From a bacterium (GTDB lineage Bacteria; Planctomycetota; Planctomycetia; Pirellulales; Pirellulaceae), in contig JAUIGN010000010.1 in the NCBI GenBank assembly GCA_030430075.1, forward strand, positions 124,001-188,000: a DNA stretch of 64,000 nt. Direction: 5' to 3'. Shown piece by piece: positions 1 through 9,900 of the stretch. A program made the position numbers and the translations under genes. The notes under the pieces were generated by a model, which was not told the origin of the DNA, made no database searches, and worked only from the letters and a program-made list of their open reading frames with translations. Position 1 is the first letter of the stretch, and the number at the start of each line of letters is the position of its first letter.

Positions 1-126
1 GGCCAGGGGCGACTTGTGCGCGCCGGCCAGATTTCCGATCACGAGTTCCTTGGGGTCGAAGTGACGGTCGGCGACTTGCGTCAGAACGTCCGGGTCCAGG
101 TAGCGAGATAGGACGGACTTGGCCAT
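1..126 (-). CDS. DUF58 domain protein, N-terminal fragment
   Basis: The 42 visible codons start at an ATG at 126 and stay open to the window edge, so the gene is cut. The fragment has the hallmark start of DUF58 proteins: SRYLDPDVL, then FDPKELVIGNLAGAHKSPL, the conserved basic and glycine pattern preceding the vWA-like core. DUF58 proteins are usually encoded directly after MoxR ATPases and are thought to be membrane-linked partners or substrates of that chaperone. Here the gene follows the MoxR gene after 127 bp on the same strand, which supports the call. The vWA part lies outside the window and cannot be judged. Confidence 0.85.
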   Translation of the reverse strand, partial: MAKSVLSRYLDPDVLTQVADRHFDPKELVIGNLAGAHKSPLA

Positions 127-253
127 GGCGGTGGGCTCGAAGGCTGAAGGACGGTGTCTGCGATTGTTGTTTGCCCTCCGAGCCGGCTCGACGGGCCCCC
201 GGCGGCGGGCGAATGCCAGTTGTCGCTTGCCGGCAGCGCGGGGCGAAGCCGGG

Positions 254-1279
254 TCAGGCAGCCGGCTTTTCGTATTGACGGTCGGCCGGCACGGCCTCCA
301 TCAGCATCTTGATCAGTTGCTCGCTGTCGACGTGGTTGGCCTGTGCCGTGTAGTTCCCGGCCAACCGGTGCCGCAACGCCGGGGTGGCGACCGCTTGCAC
401 ATCCGAGCCTGCCGCGTGAAAGCGGCCGTGCAGGATCGCCCGTGCCTTGGCTGCCGTGACGAGCGTCAGGACGCCCCGTGGACCCGCGCCCCAGTTGACC
501 CACTGATTGACGAAATCAGGCGCTTCGCGGCTGCCAGGCCGCGATGCGCGAACCAGGGCGCAAGCATAACCCAGCACCTGATCGCTAACGGGGACACGCG
601 TTACCAACTGCTGCAGGCCGATGATCTCTTCGCCCGTAATGCACGGCTCGATCTCGCCCATCTGGCCGGAAGTAACACGTCTGGCAATCTCCCATTCCTC
701 CGCGCCGGTGGGATAATTCACCTTGATATAGAGGAGAAAACGGTCTAACTGCGCTTCGGGCAGGGGGTACGTTCCTTCCTGTTCCAGCGGGTTTTGGGTT
801 GCCAGAACGAAGAAAGGGGCCGGTAGGTCGTGCTGGCTGCCTCCAGAACTGACCTGTCGTTCCTGCATCGCCTCCAGCATCGCGGCCTGGGTCTTGGGCG
901 GGGTCCGGTTGATCTCGTCGGCCAGCAACAGGTTGGCGAAGATGGGACCGGGCAGAAACTTGTATCCCCGCTCGCCGGTTTGCGGATCCTCCTGAATCAA
1001 TTCCGTCCCCGTCACGTCGCTGGGCATCAGGTCGGGCGTAAACTGAATGCGGTGAAACGACATGTGCATCGCCTTGGCCAACGAGCTGACCAGCAGGGTC
1101 TTGGCCAGCCCAGGGACCCCCTCCAACAGCGCATGGCCGCGTGAGAGGATGGTGACCATCACCTGCTCAATGACGTCATCTTGCCCCACGACCACTTTGG
1201 ACAGTTCGGCCTTGATACGGGCAAAGGACTCTTGGCAGCGCTGTACCGCGGCAACATCGTCAGGGTGGGTTTCGCTCAT
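254..1279 (-). CDS. MoxR-family AAA+ ATPase
   Basis: Predicted cytoplasmic AAA+ ATPase of 341 residues, the usual length for MoxR. Walker A is GVPGLAKT (about residues 54-61), Walker B LLLADEINR (117-125) and sensor 1 ATQNP (160-164), all typical of the family. MoxR ATPases act as chaperone-like remodellers with vWA proteins, and this gene sits between a vWA/BatA-type cluster and a DUF58 gene. I chose the ATG at 1279 (MSETHPDD...) because the frame upstream to a TTG at 1360 has no family-like sequence and would overlap the previous gene. The gap to the upstream coiled-coil gene is 77 bp, so co-transcription is likely. Confidence 0.93.
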   Translation of the reverse strand: MSETHPDDVAAVQRCQESFARIKAELSKVVVGQDDVIEQVMVTILSRGHALLEGVPGLAKTLLVSSLAKAMHMSFHRIQFTPDLMPSDVTGTELIQEDPQTGERGYKFLPGPIFANLLLADEINRTPPKTQAAMLEAMQERQVSSGGSQHDLPAPFFVLATQNPLEQEGTYPLPEAQLDRFLLYIKVNYPTGAEEWEIARRVTSGQMGEIEPCITGEEIIGLQQLVTRVPVSDQVLGYACALVRASRPGSREAPDFVNQWVNWGAGPRGVLTLVTAAKARAILHGRFHAAGSDVQAVATPALRHRLAGNYTAQANHVDSEQLIKMLMEAVPADRQYEKPAA

Positions 1280-1356
1280 GGGGATCTCGGTACGGGTGGG
1301 ATGGATGTGGATCGTGAGCGCCGCGGTTCGTTGCGCGGCACGGTATCGTATGGGGA

Positions 1357-4300
1357 TCAATCGAGGCTCTCGAAGTACCGCTTCAATCGTTGCTCATACC
1401 CGCGCGGCGCACCGCGGCGGGCCTTCGCCTGAATCGCCTTCTGCAGTGAAGCAGGAAGTCTGGCGAACCAGCCTTCCGTTTGGAAGTTCCGCCCGGTGGG
1501 CGTGCTGTCGCTCTCCTTGTCACTGCGGCTGTCACCTTCCGCTGCGGGGTTCAGCTCCAGCGGAGACTCGTCCGCCTCCTGGTTGTCTTGTGCCTCGCCG
1601 TCCTGCGAGACGCCGCCCTGCGTGGCCGTGGGAGATGTCTTGGCCGGCTGATCCTGCGGGCTCGACGGCGGTGCCGATTGATCGGGTTCACCCGCATTCG
1701 GCGGCATGTCGCCGGAAGGGCTGGGCCGGCCTTCGGCATTGGCTTGCGCCATTGCCAGGGCAGCTTCCGCCAACGCTTCGCTGCCGGCAATCTGCTGGGC
1801 GGTTACTTCGGGAGAATCGGGTACGAACCGGTTTCCCAGCTCGGCGGGCGCCGTTTCTGAAGCGGGCGACGACGGGCTCGCTGCCGCGTCCTCCTGCGGT
1901 GACGCCTGGGCCGTGCGGTCAGCCGTGGAGTTCGCGTTGGCGCCATTTCCGGGTCTACCTGGCTCGGCCGATTGCGCAGGCATCGGGCCGTCGTCGGTGG
2001 CAGCGGGTGAAGCCTCACCTGCTGGTGCGGCCTCAGCCGCCGCCGCGGCGTCAGCCAGTGTTGCCGCCTGTGCCAGTGCGTCAGCGGGGGGGGCAGCCGG
2101 CATCGTGCCCAGATCAGCGGCGGCCTCCAGGCCCTGGCGGATCGGCTGATTGGCAACCTCTTCTTGCCCGGAAACCTCCACGGCGCCTTCACCGGTCGCC
2201 CGTTGCGCCTGGGCGAACTGCTCGCTGGCCTGTTCAAGGGCCTGCGCGGCCGCCACTTGTTGCTCGCGCCGCGCGTCGTCGGCCGGTCGATCCTCCGCCG
2301 GGGCGTTTTCTGCCGGTGGCCGGCCATCCGCCTGGGGTGGCAGCGGCTTGTCGTCGGCCAGCTTCTTGAGCGCTTCCGCTTGCCTGGCAATCTCGTCGCG
2401 CGCCTGTTGCTGTTCCATCGCCAACTGGGTCAGGGTTTCAGCGATTCGCTTGTCACGTTCGAGTTGCTGTTCACGTGCGGCCAGGCTGGCGACGGCACGT
2501 TCGAGGCCGCGTTGCACATCGTGATTGGCTGCGGCCAGTTCTGCGGCTTCCACGGGACGCGGATCGGTTTTCGTGTCATCATTCCCGTTTTCTTTCGCGG
2601 GCGTCGCTGTGGGTTCGGCCATCTGCTGGGCGGCCCGTTGTGCCTGCCGCAAGGCGGCGGTTGCGCCGGTATCGAGGAGGGCGGCCCGGTCAGCCAGTTC
2701 CTGGCTTTCCCGGGACTGATCGGCCAGCTTCTCCTGTTGCTTTCGTTTTTCGGCCGCGATCGCTTCTGCCAGGCCGGCGGCCGCCTCTTCAAGACGCTCC
2801 GCCACCTCCTCTTGACCCTTGGTTGCGCTTTCGAGGTTGCCGGTTTCCAGCGCCTTGCCGGCCGCATCCGATTCCTGCTTCGCCTTGGCTAACGCCTCGG
2901 ACACCTGCTGGGGCCGTTCACCGACCGCTTGCCGGGCGCGGTCGGTCAGTTCTCCCACTTGTTGCTGCGCCCCTTTGTCAGGGGTGCCGCCGGGGGCGTC
3001 GGCCGCTTCACGTTGGGCTTGCCGCGCGGCTGCCAGCGCCTCGTCCAGGGCCGCCGCGGCCGCCTGGCGGGCAGCCTGGGCATCTTCCGGCTTTCCGATC
3101 AGTGTTTCCTGGGCCGCTTTGGCGGCCGCGTCGGCCGCCTGGTTGAGTTTGTCGGCCACATCGGGCGTGGCCTGATCGGCCAATTGGCGAGCTCGCCTGG
3201 CGACGTCATCCTGTCTCCGTGAAGCCTCCAGTGGTGTCGCATCGGCGCCGCGCGCCAGGGACGCTGCGGCCCGCTCTGCGGCGTCTTGCGCAACTCGCGC
3301 GTCGGCAATTGCGTCGGCCGTTTCCTGGGCCGCCGCAGCCGCCGGTCGTCCATTGGCCTTGAGTTGTTCGATTTGGGCTCGGACAACATCCTGGCGGGCC
3401 TGTTGCAGTTTATCCAGCCTGGCAGCCGCGTCCTCGGGGACATTTGCCAAGGCATCCTGGACGGCTTGACGTGCAGCAACCACCGGCTGCAACTGCTCGT
3501 CGGCCTGCCTGGCCAATTCCTGAGCCGCCTGGCCGGCCGACTTTCGCAGTTTGGCTGCTGCCGTCTCCAACTGTTGTGCCGACCGGGCGGCCGCGTCGGC
3601 CGCTTTCCGAGCGGCCGGCTTGGAATCTTCTCCCGGTTGTTGGCGGGCGGTTGCGAGCTCCCTGGCGGCCTCGGTGGTGGCCGGTTTGGCTGCGGCCAGT
3701 TGTGCTGCGGCCTCGGGGGCGGTTGTCTTGACGCCTTCGGCGATTTTCTCCGCCACGGCGGCCACGGTCTCTTGTTGATCGGCCAGTTCGCTCGCCTGCC
3801 GTTCCGTCAGACCCTTTGCCTCTGCCGCCGCAGCCGCGGCGTCGGCAATGTCTCGTTCGGCCGCCGCGGCGCGTTCCAAGGCTTCTGCCGCGCGTGCCAG
3901 TTCACCGACCTCGACGGCCAACTGTCGCCGCCGCGTATCGGCCAGTTCGGCTTTGACTTCGGCCGCTGCCTGGCGGAGTTCATCTGCAGCCCGCTCGACG
4001 TCTGCTTTTCGCTCCGGCCCGGCCTCGGGCGCTGTTTGCTCCGCCGCTGCGGCCGCTGCCGCCACCGCATCTTTGGCATCGTCAAGCCGCGACTCGATAC
4101 CGCGAGAGAATTCGCCCAGTTTGTCGGCGGCCTCCAGTTGGCCGGCCACTTGCTGTTCCGTCCTCCGTGTCGCCGCCGGATCCGACTCGGCCTGTTTGGC
4201 CGCCTGTTCCTGGGTCGCGACCGCCTGATCGAGGGCCTGATCCAGTTTTTCCAACTGCTTGACTTGCTCCGCCAACTCGTCGGCCGTCTTGTCGCTCGAC

Positions 4301-5448
4301 TCCGGTTCCAGGGCCTGTTGGAGTTGCTCTTCGATCTCCGCCAGGCTGCCGACCACCTGGCCTTGTTCCAGCAGCGCTTCGGTCTTGTCGCCTTCAAACA
4401 ATTCCGCCTCGGCCTGCGCCGCCGCTTCCCGCGACTGATCAACCAACGGTTCGACTTCCGGAAACTCGGCCAGCGTTTCTGCCAGCGTGCCGAGATCCTG
4501 TTGAATCTGGCGCTGCTCAAAAGCAAACTCGTCCTTGGCCGTCTCCTCCGTCAGTTCGTCCGCGCGAACCGTCTCCCGCAGGGCTTCCTGCTTGTCGATC
4601 ATCTCGCGGACCATTTTCAGGGCGGCCTCGCGATCTGCACCGATCAGTCCCTGTGTCTCCTCGATCACTTTGAGCAGGGCCATCAGCCCCTTGATGACAT
4701 TGCGTTGTCCGCGCACCGCCGCTTCGAAGCCCGCTCGTTGCAACGCGTCGTCAACGCCCTTGAGCTGCTCGGTCACCTGCGCCGTTTTGAGAATCCGCAA
4801 GCCTTCGCCGGCACCGGTTGCAATCGGACCGCCCCAGCCGCTGACATCCTGCAAGGTGGCGACGAGCTGGTAATAGATTGCCGTCACGTCGAGTTGGTCT
4901 TGGATCGCATCGAGGGTCAACTGCTCGCGTTGCCCGACAGGTGCCGCCGGGAGCCCCTTGGTCTGGTCGAGCGTGTCGCCCTGGAGCGCGATCAGTTGCC
5001 GGACCTCCGCGGCGATGCGGGCGATCTGCAAACGTTTGAGCAGCTTCTGTCGTTCTGACATCAGCGCTACGACGACTTCGCGAATGACGTCCCGAGCGGC
5101 GTGGAACTTCTTGAGCCGCTGTGCGGGTTCGCCTTCTTGGGCTTCGACCAGCAGTTGAACAACCTCCTGCATCTCGTTGCCGACCAGCTCGTCCAGGTTG
5201 CCTCGCATCGATTCGATCTCGGTGTAGATCGGCAAGTGCTGCAGTCGGTTCTCCCGTAACTGCCGCAGTTGAATCTCCAGCACGCCGGAGACGAGCTCGT
5301 TGGCCAGCCCGCGTGCTTTTTCTTGCCGGCGTTGCTTTTGCCGCAGCGCGTCCAGTTCGACATCCTGTGCGGAGAGTGCGGGCGTGGACAGCGAGACAAT
5401 CAACGCGGCGAGCGACAAGGTCCAGGCGGTGGCCGAATGATGCGTCAT
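1357..5448 (-). CDS. Very long secreted Ala/Gln/Glu-rich coiled-coil protein
   Basis: 1363 residues of unknown function. The N-terminus is a Sec signal peptide (hydrophobic core TLSLAALIVSLSTPALSA, cleavage probably after ALSA). Nearly all the rest, about residues 30-1130, is low-complexity Ala/Gln/Glu/Arg/Lys sequence with heptad-like spacing, so a long periplasmic coiled coil is expected. The last 230 residues are Pro/Ser/Ala-rich and disordered-looking, ending in a short basic segment with AIQAKARRGAPRGYEQRLKRY. The start overlaps the stop of the preceding membrane-protein gene as ATGA and has a GGAGA Shine-Dalgarno 6 bases upstream, so the two are translationally coupled. Context with MoxR, DUF58 and BatA-like genes suggests a scaffold in an envelope complex; this is inference. 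Confidence 0.85.
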   Translation of the reverse strand: MTHHSATAWTLSLAALIVSLSTPALSAQDVELDALRQKQRRQEKARGLANELVSGVLEIQLRQLRENRLQHLPIYTEIESMRGNLDELVGNEMQEVVQLLVEAQEGEPAQRLKKFHAARDVIREVVVALMSERQKLLKRLQIARIAAEVRQLIALQGDTLDQTKGLPAAPVGQREQLTLDAIQDQLDVTAIYYQLVATLQDVSGWGGPIATGAGEGLRILKTAQVTEQLKGVDDALQRAGFEAAVRGQRNVIKGLMALLKVIEETQGLIGADREAALKMVREMIDKQEALRETVRADELTEETAKDEFAFEQRQIQQDLGTLAETLAEFPEVEPLVDQSREAAAQAEAELFEGDKTEALLEQGQVVGSLAEIEEQLQQALEPESSDKTADELAEQVKQLEKLDQALDQAVATQEQAAKQAESDPAATRRTEQQVAGQLEAADKLGEFSRGIESRLDDAKDAVAAAAAAAEQTAPEAGPERKADVERAADELRQAAAEVKAELADTRRRQLAVEVGELARAAEALERAAAAERDIADAAAAAAEAKGLTERQASELADQQETVAAVAEKIAEGVKTTAPEAAAQLAAAKPATTEAARELATARQQPGEDSKPAARKAADAAARSAQQLETAAAKLRKSAGQAAQELARQADEQLQPVVAARQAVQDALANVPEDAAARLDKLQQARQDVVRAQIEQLKANGRPAAAAAQETADAIADARVAQDAAERAAASLARGADATPLEASRRQDDVARRARQLADQATPDVADKLNQAADAAAKAAQETLIGKPEDAQAARQAAAAALDEALAAARQAQREAADAPGGTPDKGAQQQVGELTDRARQAVGERPQQVSEALAKAKQESDAAGKALETGNLESATKGQEEVAERLEEAAAGLAEAIAAEKRKQQEKLADQSRESQELADRAALLDTGATAALRQAQRAAQQMAEPTATPAKENGNDDTKTDPRPVEAAELAAANHDVQRGLERAVASLAAREQQLERDKRIAETLTQLAMEQQQARDEIARQAEALKKLADDKPLPPQADGRPPAENAPAEDRPADDARREQQVAAAQALEQASEQFAQAQRATGEGAVEVSGQEEVANQPIRQGLEAAADLGTMPAAPPADALAQAATLADAAAAAEAAPAGEASPAATDDGPMPAQSAEPGRPGNGANANSTADRTAQASPQEDAAASPSSPASETAPAELGNRFVPDSPEVTAQQIAGSEALAEAALAMAQANAEGRPSPSGDMPPNAGEPDQSAPPSSPQDQPAKTSPTATQGGVSQDGEAQDNQEADESPLELNPAAEGDSRSDKESDSTPTGRNFQTEGWFARLPASLQKAIQAKARRGAPRGYEQRLKRYFESLD

Positions 5449-7424
5449 TGCGTGTCTCCGATTCCTAATTGTTCTTTGATGACTTCGCTGAGCCGTTCTT
5501 CGGAGCTTTCGTCGGCCTCGGCAATCGCCGCCAGAACCCCGGCCTCATCCGAAACGTCGAGTACAATCGCTTCGCTCAACGTCGACTTAGGAGCATCGTT
5601 GCCCCGATAGTCAAACGCCTCGAGGGTCAGTTTGACCTGGTCTCCTTTGGACAATTCAAGCGTCGCCAGGTCAAGCGGAAACTGTCCGCGATGAGGCAAC
5701 TGGTTCACCGGCAACCAGTCGGCCCCCAACGGAATCTCGCGTGTACTTTCGCTGTTGGAAGTCGTCTCCGTCCCGAGATCCTCGGCATCTGACCCATTGT
5801 GTGTCCGCTGAACCGACAGATGCAAGAGCAACTGCGAGATCCCAAAATCGTCGGATACTCGATACCCGACAATCGGCGTGGCCGTGGGGACCACGACACG
5901 GTGCACCAGTTCCATCGTGGCGGCAGGCGGTCGATCGGTGCGGATCCGGACGAACCCGCGGAGCGGACTCTCCGGTTGCAGACCGTCCACATCGCGAACC
6001 TGCACTTCGAATGCGAGTTCTTCCCTGACGCGGTGCAGCGGCGTCTCAGCGGGTAGCCGCCACACGCCAGGTTCCTCGTCGCTCGGCGAGAAATCCCAGC
6101 GTGAGGAAGTGGACTTGCCCGCGATGCGGATCGACGCGGAAGCCAATTGCTTGTCGTTGGCCGTGCCAAGCGATATCTGGACGGTGGACCCTTCCAGTAC
6201 GGATACTTGCCGCGAGGCCGCCGGTTGGCGTGACGGTTCGACGGCGGCGTAGGCAGGTGGGATGACGTGCAAATCCATGGTGACCACCGGCATGGGGATC
6301 ATCTCGATCCGTGCGGGGTCAGTCCAGGCATCTCCGATTTGAACCTGGTACTCGACGGAATCCATCAATCGATCGACGCGTCCCTGGAACAGGTGGAGAG
6401 CGGGCGGCGAATCGTTCCATGCGTCCCGCGCGCGACGGATCTCGTCGAGTGCCTGCTGTACCGCCGCCCGGTCCTCTCCGGCGTTCTGCAAATGCGGCCA
6501 GGCTTGCGGGGCGTCGAACTGGACGGTCGGGGCCGATGCGTTCAACCAGCGACCGTCCACGCGGATCGTCTCGTCATCGAGGGCGGCCTGTAGCCGCTCG
6601 GCTACCTGGTCGAGCTGCGCGGCACGAGCGTCGGCGGACAGACGTGTCAGAGGGAGCGTCCGCCGGCTGCCGTCCGTGCTCACGAGGCGAAGTTCGCCGG
6701 TCATGGAAGATGCTGCCGCGCCGGGCGACTCGGGAAGCCCGCATTGGAGAATCAGGTTAACGGGCTGGCCCTGGGCCGACGTGCAGTCTTCCGGCTGTGT
6801 TCGATGCGTGCTCCGGGTGAGGGTCATATGACCGTTGACCGCCATCTTCTCGAGGACGGTCTGGGTGGGGTAGTGAGCGGCACCGAGCAGAAGCCGGTCG
6901 AAGAAGACCCGAACGTGTCCCGGAAAGGTCAGGCAGGCGGCGGCAGCCAGCAGAGCAACGATCATCAAGGCGGCCGTCCGCCGCGCGAATTGATCGTAGG
7001 AGAGCCCTTCGAAGAAGTTGATCCGCCGGCTCAAGTCGGCCGCCTGCTGCACGACGGCGGTCTGCAGGTCGGGCGATCCGTAAGTGACTGCCGGTGCGGC
7101 ATCAAACTGCATGGCGGCGACAAGATCGCTGTCGAGTTGGTGTTGTTGTTCGACCAGCAGGGCCACGTCGACTTCCGATTCGTGTTGTGACAACAGGGGT
7201 TTGGCGAACCGCCAGTAGATCCACCCAATGGTCAGGCTGCAGACGCCCCACATCACCACACGCTGCGGCGCGTCCAGATGAAACACGTAGTCGACCAACC
7301 AAAACGCCGCCAGGATCAGCAGCGTCGCCGTAACCAACGGCGCAACGGCGGTCGACCACCGAACCAACTGTCGGCGGCGCCGCAGGGCGCGGACCTGGTT
7401 ACGCGTGCGTTTGAGCTCTGTCAT
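5445..7424 (-). CDS. Membrane protein, DUF4175-like, of the BatA/MoxR cluster
   Basis: 659 residues. A basic N-terminus (RALRRRRQLVRW) precedes two close membrane segments (about 26-50 and 57-72). A third hydrophobic segment lies near 150-170 (AALMIVALLAAAACLTF), followed by a long extracytoplasmic region of about 480 residues. That part has beta-rich repeated blocks such as RVSDDFGISQLLLHLSV and EAFDYRGNDAP, which resemble the repeat regions of DUF4175-type proteins next to MoxR genes in planctomycetes. The stop overlaps the next start by 4 bp and the gap from the upstream gene is 10 bp, so it is in an operon. The specific function is unknown. Confidence 0.8.
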   Translation of the reverse strand: MTELKRTRNQVRALRRRRQLVRWSTAVAPLVTATLLILAAFWLVDYVFHLDAPQRVVMWGVCSLTIGWIYWRFAKPLLSQHESEVDVALLVEQQHQLDSDLVAAMQFDAAPAVTYGSPDLQTAVVQQAADLSRRINFFEGLSYDQFARRTAALMIVALLAAAACLTFPGHVRVFFDRLLLGAAHYPTQTVLEKMAVNGHMTLTRSTHRTQPEDCTSAQGQPVNLILQCGLPESPGAAASSMTGELRLVSTDGSRRTLPLTRLSADARAAQLDQVAERLQAALDDETIRVDGRWLNASAPTVQFDAPQAWPHLQNAGEDRAAVQQALDEIRRARDAWNDSPPALHLFQGRVDRLMDSVEYQVQIGDAWTDPARIEMIPMPVVTMDLHVIPPAYAAVEPSRQPAASRQVSVLEGSTVQISLGTANDKQLASASIRIAGKSTSSRWDFSPSDEEPGVWRLPAETPLHRVREELAFEVQVRDVDGLQPESPLRGFVRIRTDRPPAATMELVHRVVVPTATPIVGYRVSDDFGISQLLLHLSVQRTHNGSDAEDLGTETTSNSESTREIPLGADWLPVNQLPHRGQFPLDLATLELSKGDQVKLTLEAFDYRGNDAPKSTLSEAIVLDVSDEAGVLAAIAEADESSEERLSEVIKEQLGIGDTQ

Positions 7425-7434
7425 TGCGGTTGTG

Positions 7435-9894
7435 TCATTGCAAATGTACCAATCGGCGGGTCAGCCATTCACCCAGCATGAGGCCCACGACCACGACAAA
7501 CCAGAGCGGCGTGCTCCACAGGGCGTGGTTCCGCGTCTCATGCTCGACCTGCTCGCGCAGGGGCAGATCGCTGATCATCTGATGGACGGCCGTCAGTTCG
7601 TAAGCGCGGCCGCCGGTCGTCTCAGCCAGCCGCTGCTGCAGCGTTGCATCGCGGACTGCCGTCCGGTGCTCGGCCGACGTCTCGGTGACCTCGAAGCGGC
7701 GTTCCTGATAATTGCCCGTCACGGGGTCCTGGACGCGCACACGGTACGTGCCGGCGGCATAGACGGGAATCTGCGTTTCGAACACGCCTCGCCGCAGCAT
7801 CGGCACGCTGACAGTTCGTGTCTCTTCCGGGCCGGATCCGCGCGCCGGCAACGTAAGTTCCGCAGAGAGCGCCCGATCGGGCAGGTCGTCGTCCAGCAAC
7901 GGTTCGTAGTTTTCGTCGTAGGCCTCGACCGTAAAGGTGACTCGATCTTCGACTCGATACTCGGGCCGATCGACCCGTGCCACAAACCGTTTGTCCGCGC
8001 CCAGGGCATGGCTCATTCCGAGGCGGTAGATCAACTGCGACCAGAACTGGCGATAGTACCGCTCGCCGTACATCCGGCGTAGCCGCCACATCTCATCGCA
8101 GGCCAGGTAGACGACTTCACCTTTTCCGTAGCGGCGGATCGCGATCAACGGCTGCGGCGTCTTCCCGTCGGCGCACTTGTCGGTGGGATGGACGGCCAGG
8201 GCCTGGGCTTGATCGTGCAGGGCCGCCACCGGTTGGTACCAGGCGAGCCGTTCGAGATTCCGCCAAGCCCGGCCGTTTTCCGAGTCGCTTGCGCCCAGGT
8301 TCATGAACGGGTGCAGGGCGGCATGGGGCGTCAAGCGGAGCGCGAACTCCTGCTCGTCCCGCAACCGTGCATTGCGATCGAGGATCACCGGCAGCATATC
8401 GTCCAGCGCTGTCCCGCTTAGTTCGCGAGGGCCAAAGCGAGGCCCGCTGATCACGACCAGGCCTCCACCCATGGTGCCCACGAACTCTTTGGTCATCTCA
8501 CAAAAGCGGGGCGACAGCGACCCGCCCGGCATGTCGCCCAGAAAGATGACGTCATTGGCGAAAAACTCGCTTCGCTTGGGTGTCAGCGTCGGCAGAAACA
8601 GGACGTTCGCCTGCCGCACGCGCGGGTCGGACGAACTGAGATAGGTTCGAAACCCGTTCATCCCGACCAGCCGATCCCGGTGAAAGACTTCCTTGACGAA
8701 ACGCCATTCCCAGGAGGGCTCGTTGGCCACGTACATCAACCGAAGGTAGTCGTCGATGATGGTAATCTGCCGTGCAGAGCGGTTGTTGTCGTCGACCAGT
8801 TCGCCCTCTTGAGGCTCCACTTCGGCGACAAATTCGAATTGTCCGGCTTCCTGCGGAGTGAATGGGAAATCGACGGCCTGCACCGTTGAACCGAGCGTCA
8901 CTTCCCGCTCGCCGATCTCCAGCGCCGTCCCCGCCATCGTCGCCGTGCCGCTCAACGGGTGTGCCGAAACGGTGACGCGGACGGTGCGATCCTGCATGCC
9001 TGTCTGGCGAAGCTTGACGAACAGCGTCGTCCGTTCGGCCTTCTTCATCTTCGGGTCCGTCTGCAATTCCACCGCCAGATCGACCGCCTCCTTGGCGCCC
9101 AGCCCGACCGTGAACAGAGGCGCGCGAATGGCCTGTGCCGGAGACCGCTCGTCACCGATCGGCATCAGGCCGGAATTGTTGGCGAAGTCGCTGAAGATGA
9201 TCGCCGCAGCCAGGCTTCCCGTACCCGGCTGGTCCCGCAGATCGAGCAGAGCTTCACCCAGTGCCGTGACCTGGCCGGTCGCCGAGAGCTGCTCGGCCAA
9301 GCGGCTGGGGTCCAGGGGACGATCTTCCTCCTCGGTCCCGATTCGCCGCAACTGGCTTGTGGACTGGCCGTCGAATATGAACGCCTCCAGTCGGCAGGCG
9401 TCTTCCTTCCGAAGCCATTCGATAATGTTTCGGTCAGCACTCCGGAGCAGGGCTTGCAGGTACTCCGTTCGCGACGCCGGGGCCGGCGGCGCGGATCCAT
9501 TGCCGTTTTCGACGCGTCCCACCGTTCGGTCCAGCGAGGCCCGTTCGGCGTCCGTCCAGCGATCCTCGATCGCCATGCTCTCCGTTCCATCGAACAACAG
9601 ATAGACGACCGGCTTGCGGATCCGCTCGGCGGTAATCCTCAACGTCGGTCCGGCCAGGGTGACAAACAGCATGGCCAGCAGAAGGCCGCGGCCCAGTCCC
9701 AGCAACGTGCGGGCCCCGCGCGAGCCGCGCAGTTGAAGCCGCCGGTAAAACATCCAGGCCGCAAAAAACATCAGTGCCGCGCCGAACCAGACCCAGAAGA
9801 TCCGATCCTCGGCCCACGGCGCAGCCAGGTAGACCTCGATCGCCTCGATCGAGGTGACGTCGTTCAAACCCAGCAGCCAACCGATCAGTTTCAT
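7435..9894 (-). CDS. Membrane protein with vWA-like and amidotransferase-like regions
   Basis: 819 residues. Two N-terminal membrane segments (about 33-50 and 64-82) are followed by a vWA-like fold whose metal site reads DGTES (102-106): Thr replaces the first Ser of the canonical DxSxS, so metal binding is plausible but altered. The middle holds a class I glutamine-amidotransferase-like region (VIFLGDMPGG, GGGLVVISGPRFGPREL) without an obvious catalytic Cys triad. The C-terminal part is beta-rich and ends in a membrane segment (STPLWFVVVVGLMLGEWL) plus a short basic tail. It starts 6 bp after the BatA-like gene and probably forms a membrane complex with it. Confidence 0.85.
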   Translation of the reverse strand: MKLIGWLLGLNDVTSIEAIEVYLAAPWAEDRIFWVWFGAALMFFAAWMFYRRLQLRGSRGARTLLGLGRGLLLAMLFVTLAGPTLRITAERIRKPVVYLLFDGTESMAIEDRWTDAERASLDRTVGRVENGNGSAPPAPASRTEYLQALLRSADRNIIEWLRKEDACRLEAFIFDGQSTSQLRRIGTEEEDRPLDPSRLAEQLSATGQVTALGEALLDLRDQPGTGSLAAAIIFSDFANNSGLMPIGDERSPAQAIRAPLFTVGLGAKEAVDLAVELQTDPKMKKAERTTLFVKLRQTGMQDRTVRVTVSAHPLSGTATMAGTALEIGEREVTLGSTVQAVDFPFTPQEAGQFEFVAEVEPQEGELVDDNNRSARQITIIDDYLRLMYVANEPSWEWRFVKEVFHRDRLVGMNGFRTYLSSSDPRVRQANVLFLPTLTPKRSEFFANDVIFLGDMPGGSLSPRFCEMTKEFVGTMGGGLVVISGPRFGPRELSGTALDDMLPVILDRNARLRDEQEFALRLTPHAALHPFMNLGASDSENGRAWRNLERLAWYQPVAALHDQAQALAVHPTDKCADGKTPQPLIAIRRYGKGEVVYLACDEMWRLRRMYGERYYRQFWSQLIYRLGMSHALGADKRFVARVDRPEYRVEDRVTFTVEAYDENYEPLLDDDLPDRALSAELTLPARGSGPEETRTVSVPMLRRGVFETQIPVYAAGTYRVRVQDPVTGNYQERRFEVTETSAEHRTAVRDATLQQRLAETTGGRAYELTAVHQMISDLPLREQVEHETRNHALWSTPLWFVVVVGLMLGEWLTRRLVHLQ

Positions 9895-9900
9895 GCGAAC

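Noticed and set aside
3286-5058. 590-codon plus-strand open frame
   Set aside because: Antisense to the coiled-coil gene; its low-complexity GC-rich codons leave several frames open. No family features.
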